A model generated the notes under the pieces. That model saw only the letters and a list, made by a program, of their open reading frames with translations, ran no database searches and was not told the DNA's origin. Made by a program: the position numbers and the translations under genes. Source: Cyclina sinensis (lineage: Eukaryota > Mollusca > Bivalvia > Venerida > Veneridae). Taken from it: DNA of 64,000 bases. Of this stretch, positions 14,601 through 29,600 are shown in pieces. How positions within the stretch are numbered: the first letter of the stretch is position 1; every line of letters begins with the position of its first letter. Location of the stretch: assembly GCA_012932295.1 (NCBI GenBank), contig JAAONU010000123.1:2666001-2730000 (forward strand), written 5' to 3'.

Positions 14601-17600
14601 TACTGTACGATATAGCACCTGAAATCAAAACACGTAACCTTTGTCTCGCCTTTCGATATAGCACATGCAAAACTATGACAAATAATATTGCTTTAACATA
14701 AAGTTAACTACTGTAAATGATGTTCTTGTAATGATAACATATAATGCATATCTACAAATTAGGGTTATCATCAGAAGTCATGTCTGTCTAAAACTATTTT
14801 CCGCTCATCTTTCAAGTATTGATCGGATCCGAAATAAAAAACCTGAGATTTTTAATGTCTTTGAGTAAATTGTTCTTACCTGCTAGACCAATATCGTTGT
14901 CTGTTGCTACAACTGTTCCCACAGTTGTCCCAATCGCAATGTCTTCGTTAGCATTGAAATTGTATATGGCGAGTGCAAATGTCGGGGTATTATCATTTAC
15001 ATCTGTGGAGAAATTAATTATAGAAAAACTAACTATATCGCTACAAAATCTGCCTACAATAATGAAATTTTAGGCAGACAGAAAACACATCAAATTTGAG
15101 ACTAGCAGAATTGTTAACCATTAAACAATAAAGTTTGAAAAATGTGTTTATCCTACAAGTATCATTATCAATGAGATTGAGTTTTGAATTGTCCTTACCG
15201 ATCCTGTGGATGTTCGTTGGTTTGATTTTCTCACAACATTACCAGACATTCTTTTTATAAGCAATGAATTTAAAATATGAAACAATTATGATACCAGTCT
15301 AAATGTCGCATTATCTGTATGTTTTAAGCTGTACGTTTTCACTTTCTGCAGTTCAGCTCATATAAAATTGTTTCTTCTCGGTGCACGTGTTTCTAACCTG
15401 TTTTTCGATTTGATTTTAAAAAGATACTTAACTATTACCACACAATATTTCACACAAAAATACAGACATCACTTTAAGGTTAAATGTTATAAGAAAGCGG
15501 ATGTACAACTTGGTCTTGGTCTTATCTCTTCGAATTCTGTAAAACCTCTATCGACATAAACGTTTAAGTGAAACATATCATATGAAGAAAATATCGAATT
15601 TTAAACGTACCCATTAGCAAATTTTAATTCGTATCAATGCCATTTAACGGGAACAAACTAGGAAGTCAAAAACTCACCTGTAACAGAAATAGTCAGGGTT
15701 GTTGTCGTTGATAAAGCAGATGGTGTTGTTCCACTATCCGCTACAGTAATCTCCAACTCATAATTGTCTGTAGTTTCTCTGTCAAAAGTAACTGTCGTTG
15801 TAACTTCTCCAGTTGAGGAAATAAAAAATTCCCCACCTAAATGTGTAAAGACAAATCAGTTTCATGAATTAAATATAATAATCGAATCTGCAGAAAAGAA
15901 ATGAAAGAAAGCTGGTATGTTTGAAACAGTGCAGGAAGCGGTTATGTAGTCTAGTTGGACAAATAAATATATCACCTTGATATAGAAGTAACCGCCCAGC
16001 AGGCACAAGTATATCGTACCGATATTGGTACTCTGATATCAGTTTACAATATTGGTCCGATATAAAGCCGTTATCTCAAGTCTACCTACATCAACGTCTA
16101 TTATATTTTATCATAGACCTATATTTAGATACAATCAATATATTTAAATATTTGGTTGAATATGTGCTAAACGAAACAAAAAAGCAAGGTTTTGTCCACA
16201 TTAAAATTCAGACCGTTTTCATATATCGGGCTGATCTCGGGCCGATAACATTAGCAGGGGAAGTAACACTGCTTTGAGTTATCTATACTGAAAGGGAAGT
16301 AACTGCTGCGTTAGAAACCTGTATTCAGCATGCGGCAAGGAGCTTGATTTATATTGCAACAATAGGTACTGTAATATTGTTATATATTAAGATGTCAAAT
16401 AGTTCTTTAATAGTCTGATACTATTTTATGGTTGAGCCTTTACATGTATGATGAAAGAGCACAATAATAAAGAAAGTCACATATTTTCGCGTCTTGATTT
16501 TGAAATTGATTTTAGGATTGTGTGTACTAAGTCAATTTTAAACATAATTTTAAGCAGACTGATAAGGCTAAGCGTTTTTCTTCTTAAAAAACCATCTAAC
16601 TTTGCCTTCGTTTCTAAATTGTCCCCTGTACAAGTTAAGTTTAATGTTGAACTGTTTCTTTTGTGTTTTAAACAGAGTGTGTTCAAAAGAATGCCCCAAC
16701 AAAAAGTGCAGCAGTCATTGATTATAGAGACATTCTCAAGGAGTGGCCTATGGGTGCCAAAGACCAGTCACCACGAAAGGGGCGCAATAATTGATGGACC
16801 AACGGAATGACTGAAGCGCTCAAAAATATTGACCCCAGTGTACCCAGTGAAATTCCAGAGACGCCAGTGTTAAAATCCAAATGTTATAATATCTCCGATA
16901 TATACAAGTGGTCAGCAGATATATTACTTTTGTGCTGTGTCGGTGAAAATCATAAGAAATAATTAGAAAGGTAAACAGGATATGTTGGTGTCGTGGATGG
17001 AAAAAGTTTATCTGCCTCAGCTCTGAAAATTATCTGGTTTGTCTTCAACTCACCAGATAAATTCCTGTGCCTTGCCAGATAAACTTTCTCCATCCATGAC
17101 ACCAACCTATTATTCTCTATATATCTGTTTAAAAAGTTACCAATGCTTCTGGCAAACAAACAGTAAAGACAAAAGGAAAAAAAGATATATGTTTGGTTCA
17201 GTGACATTGCATTCTGTTTGTGAAATGTATTTTGATGATGTAACAGTGCACATGTGTGATGATGTGAATGTTAAAAGTTCTGTTAACTTCTAGTCAAAGG
17301 GAAATGGAATTATTTAAATTGTAACTGTTAGTCTGTTTTACATTTAATATGTAATAAGTTGATAAATGGTGATTTTAACCACCAAACCTTGTCAACAATA
17401 AGTTATACATTGTACCACAGCCACTGCATTGATTTGAAATTATTGTATGTTTGCTGTGTCCAAAAGTCTGAAAATGAGCATGTTCTTCAAGTTAAGACAG
17501 GTTTTCTTTGAATATCTTCAGTGTTTAAAATACATCCTGAAATTAAAGTAATATTGAGAACATGATGATCAGTGGTGCCAGCAGATATAAGATGCAGTAA

Positions 17601-20600
17601 ACAATTTTGCTTTCTTACTTATACGAATCTATTGGGATTAACTTTGCTATATATTTACTAAAGATAAATACTGGAGTCCATGGTAAATTCTAGAGATAAC
17701 TTGCAATTACGACCATATTATGGTATTATGATGTTTGAAAATGTTTTGCATTTCTAGGTACTAATGCTTTCGTATGTGTTTTATATTTCATGGCTGCCTT
17801 ACACGCATAGATTCCTTATTGCCTGAATGTAAATTTTGCATTGTCAGAATTTTGTTATGTGCTAAACGTTCATTTTTTTTCTACCATGTGCTGTCATTTT
17901 AGAATCTAGTCAAGTGTGCATAATAGTTGTTTATTGTAGAAATTTAAATCTGGTACATGTTTGTATATTTATTAGTGTTTTCTGGTCAGATTTAAATTTG
18001 AGAGTACATATGTTACCTTCATACACAACTCACAAATATTTGAATTTTAATAGCTGTAAGTATATAGTACACTACCTCAAAGGTCATGGTCATTCAAGGT
18101 CATACAGGTCAGATGTCAAAAATATTACGTGCAAATTGCTTGACTGGGTTTATTAATTGTTCAGGCTCTGACTTATGAATTGAAATGACACAATCTAATG
18201 ATAGCTTAAACTTAAACTGTTATAATTAGAACAATACCCATTTCTATGTATTGTTATATTGTCTTTGGTTGAAAACAGTTGTATTTTAGCTGTAAGTGTA
18301 ATGAAATATTAAACAGATTTACTTGCTGTGTGTATATATTTTTACTTACTATTTACTAGTAGCCTTGCTATATTCTCACCACTCATAGGGCAATTTCAAG
18401 CATATTAACTGATGTCTGGGAATGAATATTTGTTTATTTGCACCGAGAAAGTGTGAGACATAACGACCATTTGTTAAATGTAATGTTGTTCACTTTAGCC
18501 TTGAGGGCAATAAAATGTGATTTATGCATACTGAAATCAGCTAGGATTTGAACCAAGATTTCACCTTTGTTTCCAGGGATACTGGGTGACAGATTGTGGT
18601 TTGTTACCCCACTAGTCCTGCAGACAGGACCAATTGAGGAAAAATGTATGCAGGTCCAATAAAGGCATATCTATATCGGTCGAATATAGGCGTATTGACA
18701 TTGGTCCAATATTGAAACTATATCGGTCCAATGTCGGCCCAATGTTGGAAACGACATCGAACCGATATAGCATTGACTTTGCAAAACCGATGTTGCCCCG
18801 ATATTGAAATCAGACATTGGGCCGATATCAAAAACCATATCGGTCCAATATCGGCCCAATTTAAAATGCCTGCTGGGCGTTTAGTTACCCACTGCATCAA
18901 AAAGAACACGTAAGTGTTAAATAATACAGAGTAAAACAATTTCATGGCACTATCTATGACTTATTATAAGTGAAAGTTCCGCGCTATCATTAATTAATAT
19001 TGACTTTGCCTACTAGTTCTACTGATTAAATAACCTTTTAATTCTAGACTTGCAGTACAAACTCCGCGCACCGGTTGCGCTACGCTCAGTAACCACTGCC
19101 TTCACACGAATCACGTGATGATGGTCTTATCACATGATTGTGTCAAGAAGGCGAATACGCCAAAGAAACCGTTGAAAAATTGTTTCATCTGTGATAAAAA
19201 GCGGCACTATAATTTGAGCTCTGGTGTCAAGTCTGTCGATATGATTGACAAAATTTCATTTCTGGTAAAGAAGAAGTTTAGTACAGTAGTATTGATGACT
19301 TGAATGATTTCTTTTTCAAAAGCGGTCATATTGTTTTGAAATAAACGGTGCGATATTAAAAATGATTCTCATAATATTTATGTTTCCGAGGTTATTTTTT
19401 ATTTGAGTTCACATCTAACACCTTACAGTCTTGAAACATTAGCTAAACCGTGTTTACTTTTTAAAAAAAAATCAAAATTGAAAAAAATCATATCGTCAAA
19501 AATCTTGACGAAAATGTTGTGACAGCAGAGATCTAACCCTGTAAGGGGAGATCACTGAGTGGGAGATTGAGATCTCTGCCGTCACAACATTTTCGTCAAG
19601 ATTTTTGACGATATGACTTTTTTCAACTTTGATTTAAAAAAAAAAAAGTAAACACGGTTTTGCTAATGTTTCAAGACTGTAAGGTGTAAGATGTGAACTC
19701 AAATAAAAAATAATTTCGGAAACATAAATATTATGAAAATAATTTTTAATATCGCACCGTTTATTTCAAAACAATATGACCGCTTTTAAAAGAGAAATCA
19801 TTCAAGTCATCAATTCTAATGTACTAAAGTTCTTTTTAACAGAAATAAAATGTTGTCAATCATATCAGCAGACTTGACACCAGAGCTCAACTTATAGTGT
19901 CGTTGATAAAACAATTTTTCAACGGTTTCTTTGGCGTATCCGCCATCTTGACACAATCATGTGATAAGACCATCATCACGTGATTCGTGTGAAGGCAGTG
20001 GTTACTGAGCGTAGCGTAACCGGTGCGCGGAGTTTGCAGAGATCTAATCCTGGAAGGGGAGATCACTGCGTGGGAGATTGCTTGCAGTAGTGATTATTGT
20101 ACCTGTATTTCCACCTGTTATAGAATATGTGGACACATTGTTGTTTGGTAGTTCCGAGTCAGCATCTGTGCAGGTTAGTTGTGAAACACTAGTACCAACG
20201 GGTGCGTCCTCTGCTAGATTAGCACTGTACAGTGAACTTGAGCAAGATGGCTCATAGTCATTTACGTCAGATATCGTAACGGTCAAGGTGTATATTGAGG
20301 TAAGAGCACCTAAAAAAGAAAGTATTGTTTACTACACACACACACATTTATAGTTACCGTAAGTAAAAACAAACTCAACTGAATATTTAAACTCACTTTG
20401 CCCCGTTATATCTCAAAATTAAAGAATATCTTCGACCTGGAAATATATGTCTTCTCAATGTTCTCAAATAAGATCTTTTTATACCTGGTAAACGTGCGGT
20501 GTCGTTGCAACATTGATTTATGATGAGATGAGACTTTTATTTCATGACGTGGCTACGTTCTTAGATTATGACTGAAGACATATCAAATCAATTGCAATTA

Positions 20601-23600
20601 CAATTAGGGTACTGGTTGAGAGAATAATTAAACAATTCAAACAAAATTGTCCCTTTTTCATTAAGATCCGTAAATACGGCGCGTAACCACAGTTTGCGTA
20701 TCAACTGTTTTATTTAATGCTTTACACCAAAAGAGTACCGAGATGTAGGCAGTCATGTTGGTATTGCACTGCAAAACCAAACGAGTTTTTAACTAAAAAG
20801 ACCAGGTATCTTTAAATAAGTTTAGATTTCAAAAACGGACACATTCATTTTTATACATTTCCTATCTGTATCTGTTTTATAGGTATATTTATCATTGGTA
20901 TTTGTTTCCGATATTACCAACGCAAAGTTTATCTATTTTAGGTTATGGGGATAGTGCAAGACACAGACTCAAAGACATATATGCACTTACTGCTACAGGA
21001 ATGGATTTTAGTAGTACAAGTATTAGCATTTCCAAAAATGCTTGAATTCGCCGTTCAGCCATGTATGACGTCTTATCCATAGATGAATGTATTCATTGAT
21101 TTGATAATTTTATAACATGCTTTGCAGTGAAAAGCGAAGTTATATCTGATCATTTTCACACAGAAATAATAAAGCAGATGAAGTATACATTGTAGTTTTT
21201 ATTGTAGCTAGGCTATTTTTGAAAGCGGATGATTTGGCTTCTTTATGAAAAGCATGCCAATATCTTTATACATCATGTTAAAATTTGCAGCATTAAAAAC
21301 CTTGTAAATATTGCTTTGTTGTAATTCAGTCTACGCATAATTAATTAGCTATTTGCGTAGCTTTTTACTTTATTTATTACTAAAAAAATGTTTACTTAAC
21401 GAAAGCTAGATACTATTCTTCAATATCATAAGAATATAACATGTAAAATTTAAACAGAATAAATTTTAGGTAAAAAAATACGATATTGCCGTGCCCCTAA
21501 CAAGCATATATTAAACACGGATATATCCTGATCAAACTCCTCGCACCGGGTACGTCACGCTTTGCTACTTTAACTGTACTGATCAGGGGAAGTAACCGCT
21601 GCGGGGAGTTGGTATCCTGATTAGAATCCTAATTTTTTTTTCTTTAGGTGCAAGTTTTGGTAAAACCAAACAAAACATACTCTTATTTAGACTACATTCT
21701 CTAGTTAAAAATGACATGTAGCAAAAAATATTGCGATTATCTTGCGTTATCCCGCAAGAGCCTGAAGACTGGTACTGAGTTTGTACACTGATGATGGTAT
21801 TTTTCAGTTGTAAGAATAAGTAACCCGACAAACATGGCGGTTGGGCGAGTCCATTTACACATCCCTTGCTGAAGATTTTTGACGTCCATTTTGTTATCAT
21901 ATGATATGAAATTATTCGCTTTGATTGGCTAAAGGCAGGCGGTGTACAGGCAAAACTGTTCAAATTTTGTTAATTGTATATATCGCCGTCCAGGAACGGC
22001 GATAATAAAATACCTTCCATAACGTGCTTTTTGTTTTCTATTCTATAACCTATCAAAATCTACAATAAGTTAAATAGAAGTTATTATTTAAAATATTAAT
22101 GGGATGACAATATGTCCATGCTAAATGATGTTTATATATTAGGTACCTATTTATCTACTCAGTATAAATAAATGCAGAGACAGGCATTATCCGATAAAGA
22201 TAGCTGCAGTAGTAATTCAGTAAAATAAATTTATATTTAGTATAACTTATAAACTGTTTTAAGCATTTAGAGATCGCGTGATATCTATCTCAGCAAGTAC
22301 CTGGAAAGTTGCTTCGTTTTCTGTCTCTAAGCAACTTTTTCATTTACAATTGAATTTGAAATTGAACTTAAAGTGGCTCGAACTTAACACATTTCGCAGA
22401 AGAAAAAAATAGACATGTGTGTCCCTTTAAGTATCGTTCCATTAAGTACGAATAAATATGGATAAGAAATAAACTTGATGTAACACCTGATGATATAGCT
22501 GATCATAAATGATCAGACAGAAACAAAAAGAACTAGTGAATTGTCATGGACTGCATAGTAAACATTTAATATATAAAAAGTACTTAAACGATTCTTCTCA
22601 TGAAATACCAGTAAATTAAATAAAGTAAGACATAAAGATATCATCAGAAGATACTTACTAGGAGTTGTTCCATCATCTGCTACATTTATAATGACTGTGT
22701 ATGTGTTTGTTCCTTCCCTATCAAGGGACCCACTGACTGTAACCACTCCGCTTGAAGGATCTATGGCGAATTTTCCATTTGCACCAGAAGCAATACTGTA
22801 TGTGATAGTCCCATCATTACCATCGTCGGTGTCAGTTGCATCTACGTCCACAACTGTAGTGCCAGTAGCTGAATTTTCAGCGACAGTTTGCGTGGACGCA
22901 GTAGATACAAGTACCGGTGCATGTTCATTATAACCGGTAATTTCAATCTGTACTGTCGCCGTTCCAGATAACGACCCTGGATCCGTGGCACTTATTATTA
23001 GTGAGTATGATTTAGTTGTTTCGTAATCAAGATTTGTATTATCGCTTATAGTAATATCAGCCGTTCCAGTTGTTCCAGAAATGCCAAAAATATTATCTCC
23101 ATTTCCATTGTCGATATTGTAAGTGAAGGTCGTGTCGTCCGCATCAGTAACTGTGACTGTAACCACCGTGTGGCCATTCGATTCGTTCTCTGATAAAGTA
23201 ACCGCATAAACACCAGGGTCAAATTCAGGTGTTCCGTCGTTAAAGTTTGTGACTGTTATCGTAACTGTTGTTGATGCGCTTTTTGCGCTTGGATTAGTTC
23301 CGTCATCTGTTGCCACCACTATTACTTCATATGGATTAGTAGCAGTTTCGTAATCAACTTCAGCTTTTAAGATAACCCATCCGGTAGTTGGATCGATATC
23401 GAAATTAGCCATGATGGGATTCAGTGAAAATGTTATAGTGTCATGCAAATCGCCGTCGGCCGACGTTACCTTGAAAACTGAGGTGCCCACAGCAGTGTTT
23501 TCTATCAAATTTATCGAATAGGGCGTACCAGTAAAGGTTGGCGTGTTGTCATTTACGTCTGTGACTTCCAAATTTACTGTTGCCGAAACAGTTAAGGAAG

Positions 23601-26600
23601 GTGTACCACCATCTGACACTTCTACCAAAATTGCGTATTGTTGAGTCGTTTCATAATCTAACGCCGTGGTAACCCTGACAGCGCCAGAGGTATCGACTGC
23701 GAACTGTGTTGAACCCGTTGCCCCATTGACAGTTGTTAGTGTATATGACAGGGCAGCGTTTGTAAGAGAATCGGCATCTGCACACGTAAGTGTAACTAGT
23801 GTTGTCGGTAAAGCTGTATTTTCTGCGGCACTTACAGAATTTAACAAAGGAGTGCAAGTTGGAGTATTATCATTCTTGTCGATTATAGTGAAGATGACTG
23901 TTGTTGACCCAGTTCTAGGGGATACAGGATCAGTATCGACTGCGTAAATTTCTAAATTGTAAGGATTCGATGTCGCGGTCTCGAAATCAAGGTCATCTGA
24001 GAGAAGGATATCTCCTGTAGAGCTGTCAATGATAAATTTTGAATCATCATCTCCGCTAGCAATGCTGTAAACAATTGTACCTAAAACAGAAAAAAGGCAA
24101 TTTTAATGATATCTTTATGGTTTCACTCCATTTTTCACTGTCTGAACTGAAACTTCTTGTCACACTAAAATTCATTAATGAATAACTGGCTCTTTGCAAA
24201 GCAACATTAGTTTTTTTTAAAAGAAAAAAGTAAGTGCGTAGGTATCATAAAATTGCATTGATGGTTGTAATTTCCAATTTACCTACGAAAATTTAGCTAA
24301 TACTGACAGTCACGTTATATCAAAATGAAAGTTAGTTCACAAGTGTTACAAAGATTTTAAAGGTAACCTGTTCATACATATTTGCACAGAAACCATGACT
24401 GAAGTACCTAAAAATTTTCATTTTAAAGTCGTAGAAGTTAAACGCCAACAAGAACGAAGCTGTGAAAAGTTTTGATAACAGAGTCCATCACTTCCAGTAC
24501 GTTTGAAAAGTATTCTTTCTTTTTGTTGTTGTTGCTTACCATAGTCTCCAATATCTTGATCAGATGCTGATACAGTGATCACTGTTGTTCCTTGAGCAAT
24601 GTCTTCATCTTGATTAGCGTTATATGGAGTTGTTTGGAAGATGGGGTCATTGTCGTTAACATCTACATGAACATTTAGAATTTAATAACAAAAGAGTTGT
24701 GTTTACACTTATTTTACAAAAATGTGAACGTCTAACCGTATTTTTCAAAGTCTAAAGTAACTATGCTCTGAACAAAAAAAGGTAAAAATCGCATAAAAAC
24801 TTTTTTCATCGTTGGCTATATATCAATTCTAATTCATTTGGTGCATCTTTAGCGAGAATGATTAACATCATTTGATCATGAAGACTTCTTACCAACGTAC
24901 ACATATGACAAGGATTTTCTGAAGAAATTGATATGTTATTAAAATCCCACTTGGAACTTGATCATCAAAGAAATCATCACAGTCTACGTCATATATATAA
25001 CACATTTATCTTAAATGTTCATTCATTGTCCTTTTAAGTTCTAAAATAATATTTATGTCATAAATACAATGATATAAATCTGTCTTAAGAATCTTATATT
25101 TTCTTTTAAAAGCTGCTTTTCATGTTATTGTAGACTAAACTCCTACCTGCAACTGTGATAGTCAGTGTGGTTGTTACAGTCAGAGCCGGTGTGCCACTAT
25201 CTTCTACTTCAATAAATAACAGATAGTTGTCAAGGGTCTCTCTGTCTAGGGCACCTAGTACATTCACTTGACCAGTTCCAAGAATTGTAAACGCCGACCC
25301 TGATTATATTGGTAAGACATATGATTAAAGTTATTTATAAAATAGGTCAATTGCTGTTCATTTAGTGAACATAAGCTTAAGATTTCTCAAATATTTCACA
25401 ATACACTTTTCCGAACAGGTCCCAGGATTGAGCATTTACCATTTTTACTGTGTAAATACACTCATGAATCCATTTGTCCTGTAACTGTACAACTGATGAA
25501 CATAGTTTTTTATCAGCAAGAAATTTAGATGGTTTCTTAAGACATTCAAAGTCTTTATTCTTTCTATCAAAACAACCTGTGCATACAAAAAGCATGTTCA
25601 CACATAAGTTGAAATACAGACTTAACATAGTCAACAGAGGCTTTAATAAAAAATGGTAGTGACTTTTTTTATTATTCAACTTGTTTTAAGGAATGTTTGA
25701 TTAAATAATTCGACGGAAGAAAGAGAAACGTTTCTATCTGTCACGTCATTCAACAGCACAGAGAACACTTTCGCATTCAACCCTCTGAGTTCTGTGGGAG
25801 TTATAAAATCTATGTAACTTGGTGAAAGTAGTGACAGATAAAAAAGCTTACCTGTGTTACCACCAACTATAGCGTATCCGTTTATATCATTATTCGGACT
25901 TCCGCTGTCCAAATCCGAGCACGTGATCTGAGTTACTGACGTTGTGATGGCGGCATCCTCATTTACTGTGGCCGAATACATCGACTGAGTACACGAAGGA
26001 ACGACGTCGTTTTCATCTGTGATCGACACCGTAAGAGAGTATGTCGCTGTAAAGGCACCTGTGTAAGGGTAATTACATTTAGTTAAGATACGTTCAAAAT
26101 AATATGTTTACGTTAAATAACTAATGAAATTTTATTCTTTGCCTACTGTCTTGTAAAACATTTTTTTCTAAATAAAATGGCATGCGCTCTGTGCCTAGCA
26201 GATGTTACTAAAAAAGAACCCGATGGAAAGACTGGCAACTGAGCAAAATATTACTGTAAAAACCCACTCTTCCAGACGGTCATATCTAATGTTTGGCTCC
26301 TTTAGTTATTGAACAAATAGTAGAATAATTCCAAAGTACTTACCTGGATTGGTACCACCATCTGTTGTTAGAATTGTTATTTCATAGTCGCTTTGAGTTT
26401 CTCTATCCAGAGTGCCACTTGTAGATACAATACCAGTTGTAGGATCGATTGTAAATAACCCATCACCATTATTTGTAATGCTAGAAATACTGTATGTTAT
26501 GTCTCCGTCCGCCCCATTATCAGCATCTGTTGCATTGATGTCATCAACAAAAGTTCCGCGTGCTGAGTTTTCTGCAATGTTTACAACGTTTGATGTCGCT

Positions 26601-29600
26601 GTGAGAGCAGGCACATGTTCATTTATGTTTGTTATTTCAATAGCTATCGTCGCCGTTGCTGTGTTGCTTCCAGTATCAACAGCACGAGCTACAAGAACGT
26701 AATTTGTAGAGCCCGTATCGTAATCAAGATTTGTTACATCATTTACAACTATATCTCCGTTACTGTCTATCCGAAAAATATTGTCATCGTTTCCACTTAC
26801 AAAACTTAGTGTCAACGTGGTATCATCAATGTCTGTTACAGTAACAGAGGTTACTGTTGTTTCAACAACTGAAGTTTCCGATAATGACCCGCTATAGACA
26901 CCAGGATTGAAAACTGGAATGCCGTCATTTGCATCTGTAACTGTGATAGTGACGGTTTCTGTTGAAGTCTGCGATGGATTTCCATCATCCTTTGCTTCAA
27001 CAGTAAGCGCTATAGTAGTTGAAACTAGGGCATCATAGTCAATTTGTGCAATTGTATAAATCTTGCCGGTATTCGCGTCGATTTCAAAGTAAATGTTTGA
27101 TGGATTTAATGAGTACGTGACGGTATCTGTACCATCTGAATCAGTAGCCGTCACAGTATATACAAGAGCTCCGACCGCTGTTGTCTCAGGGACATTTAGC
27201 GAGTAAGGTGAACTCTGGAAAGCCGGTGCAGCTTCGTTGACATCCGTTACATCTAACTTTACAGTTGCCGTGAAGGATAATGAAGGAGTGCCGCTATCTT
27301 TGACTCGGAGTAGTATGTTGTATGCATTAGTAGTTTCATAGTCTAATGTTGTTGCTGCTGCAGTTGTCAAATCACCGGCTGCATCTATTTCGAACAATGT
27401 ACTACTAGTGTCTCCATTAACAGATATGACCGAGTAATCAAGAGCTGCATTGGTACCAGAATCAATATCACTGCATGTTAATGTTGCTATGCTAGTCGAA
27501 CCAGCAGTACTTTCTGGAAACTGGACAGATTGCAACACTGGCGTACAAGACGGTGTGTTGTCATTGGCGTCAGTTACCGTTAGGGAGACGGTTGTTGTTC
27601 CAGTGAGAGGGGAAGTACCGTCATTGTCTCTCCCTTCGATAACAAGCACATACGGATTATTTGAAGCCGTCTCGTAATCAAGTGCAGCAACAATCTTTAT
27701 TTCTCCACTTGAACTGTCAATTTCAAATGCATTGTCGCTGTTACCACTCGTTATCACAAATGAAACCCTCCCTGAAAAAAGTTGATTATGTTATTTTAGT
27801 GCCATAGTAATTTTGTGGTACTGTGATACTAAATTTTTCTTTTAGTACAGTTTCTTCTCATTAATACAATGTAAACTTCTAAGAGTTTATTCTAGACAGA
27901 AAGAAGAATCTTGCAAAGGTTTACTTGAAAAGTGAGTGAACAAGTGAAGCCTCTGGTCGATAGTATGCATTTTGTTTTGCTTAAAGCAAAAACGAAATTC
28001 TTGACAAATTACCCGAGTCTCCACTGTCAGCGTCCGTTGCTGCGATGGTTCCTACCACGTTACCAACTGCTGCGTCCTCTGCCGAGGTCATGTGGTAAGG
28101 ATTTAATGAAAACGCTGGTGTGTTGTCATTTTTGTCTGCAACACAATACCATAATTTAAGCAAACTGGTTTTAGTAAAAAAATAAAGATTCTTAAAATCA
28201 TGTTGTCATAGAACATTTTATGAAATTCTCTCCCTTGTTTGCTGTAGCATCCCCTAAATCTTTTGAATATAATCAAAGCGTTTCGTTCGGGTTTAGACAT
28301 GAAAAGATGCAATTTGAGCAGTACCACTCCCGAAATCTTAGACATTCAGTTTGACTTTGACCTGTGAGTAACTGTGATACTGCTAATGTTTATATTACGT
28401 TAACAGCTGTATCATAAGCTACTATTACCGTATTTTACTTTGACTGTGGGTGTGCGGTTTGTAATTATCACTGTTATCTGAATTACCGAAATCTTGGACA
28501 TAATTTTATGACACCTTGTCATAATATCCTACACGCATCCTCCAAATGCATGTTAAACGTGGACGTTGCATATATACAGTACAGAAGAGGTATTCAAAGT
28601 TGCGAAGCAAGTTGCACAGTAATAGAGTAAGACATTCTAACAAACTTTCATAGTTCATTATTATGATATAAAATATATTTGCACTACTTTATTATTTAAT
28701 CCAGGGAGTGTGTCTTCTTTTAAAAATGACAATTTCATTTCTTTAAATGTGTACTTTATATTCTGTTTCGATAATATCAGGTGACAGTGTGTAAATACAA
28801 TTTTGTAATACCCAAACAAGGTCTTACCAGACACAGTTATTTGTAATGAGGTTGTTGTGGTCAGTGGTGTTGTACCACTGTCTATAACCTGTACTACCAA
28901 GGTGTAAGATGTTCTTGTTTCTCTGTCTAGCGCATTCACTGTCGTCACTTCACCACTGTTCGAAATCGCAAAATCTCCATCTAAAACGAAACGCATAGCA
29001 TTCATCGGCAACTCTCAAAACAATAATTATTTCAATTGTCATCTGAATTACAAAAAGACCCCGTAATTGAATTAGTACAAAAAAGTTTCTGCAGTAATCG
29101 ATCCTAATAACAGCTCTTGTTTGCTCTGAATCTTAGACTTTGTTTCTTTCAGACTGCTTATTTTTGTGTGATTTTGGAATAATAAAACCCATTTTTGCTT
29201 AATGGATTATGCCATCTTTGTCAGTTGGACAAGCTTATTTTCAATTAAAAGAGGTTATAGTTTAAAGTTCTATTTCTATTCTATTTAGGAAAGAAAGTCC
29301 TTTATGCACACAGTGTAGACCCTGATCAGACACCGCATATTGCAGCGTTTGATCTGGGTCTGCACAGCTGCCTGTGTCTACTTTTGTAGACGCTAGGCAT
29401 TAAAGAGCTGATACTGTACAAAATTGTTGCAAGATCCGCTCTAACTGTTAAAGTCAGCTTTATAAAAGTACCTTAAAGGCGTTGCGCCGATGAACAAATT
29501 TGTGTATCGCAGTACCTTTCTTTAGTGAAAATAATGAAAAAAGCAAACATTGTTTACTTGTATTTCCTGAAAGTATGTTGTAAGTCGAAATATCATTATT

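Larger units (their letters stand above)
15993..18879. mobile_element. 2.9-kb DNA transposon with terminal inverted repeats, superfamily unknown
   Basis: Both ends carry the 13-bp perfect inverted repeat CGCCCAGCAGGCA (15993-16005 and 18867-18879). Inside each end are clusters of the alternating motif CCGATATTGG/CCAATATCGG (16015-16070, 16220-16250; 18650-18855), typical of subterminal transposase-binding repeats. The centre has no intact transposase but contains an exon-like fragment. No long target duplication was found (possibly 2 bp, CG). It sits in intron 33. Confidence 0.65.

Noticed and set aside
16448..16810. 120-codon plus frame inside the 2.9-kb element
   Set aside because: The protein-like segment in this region is in another frame (16676-16960); this frame has AT-driven composition.
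21583..21963. 126-codon minus frame in intron 32
   Set aside because: Crosses the border of the 80-bp mobile element and shows no domain.
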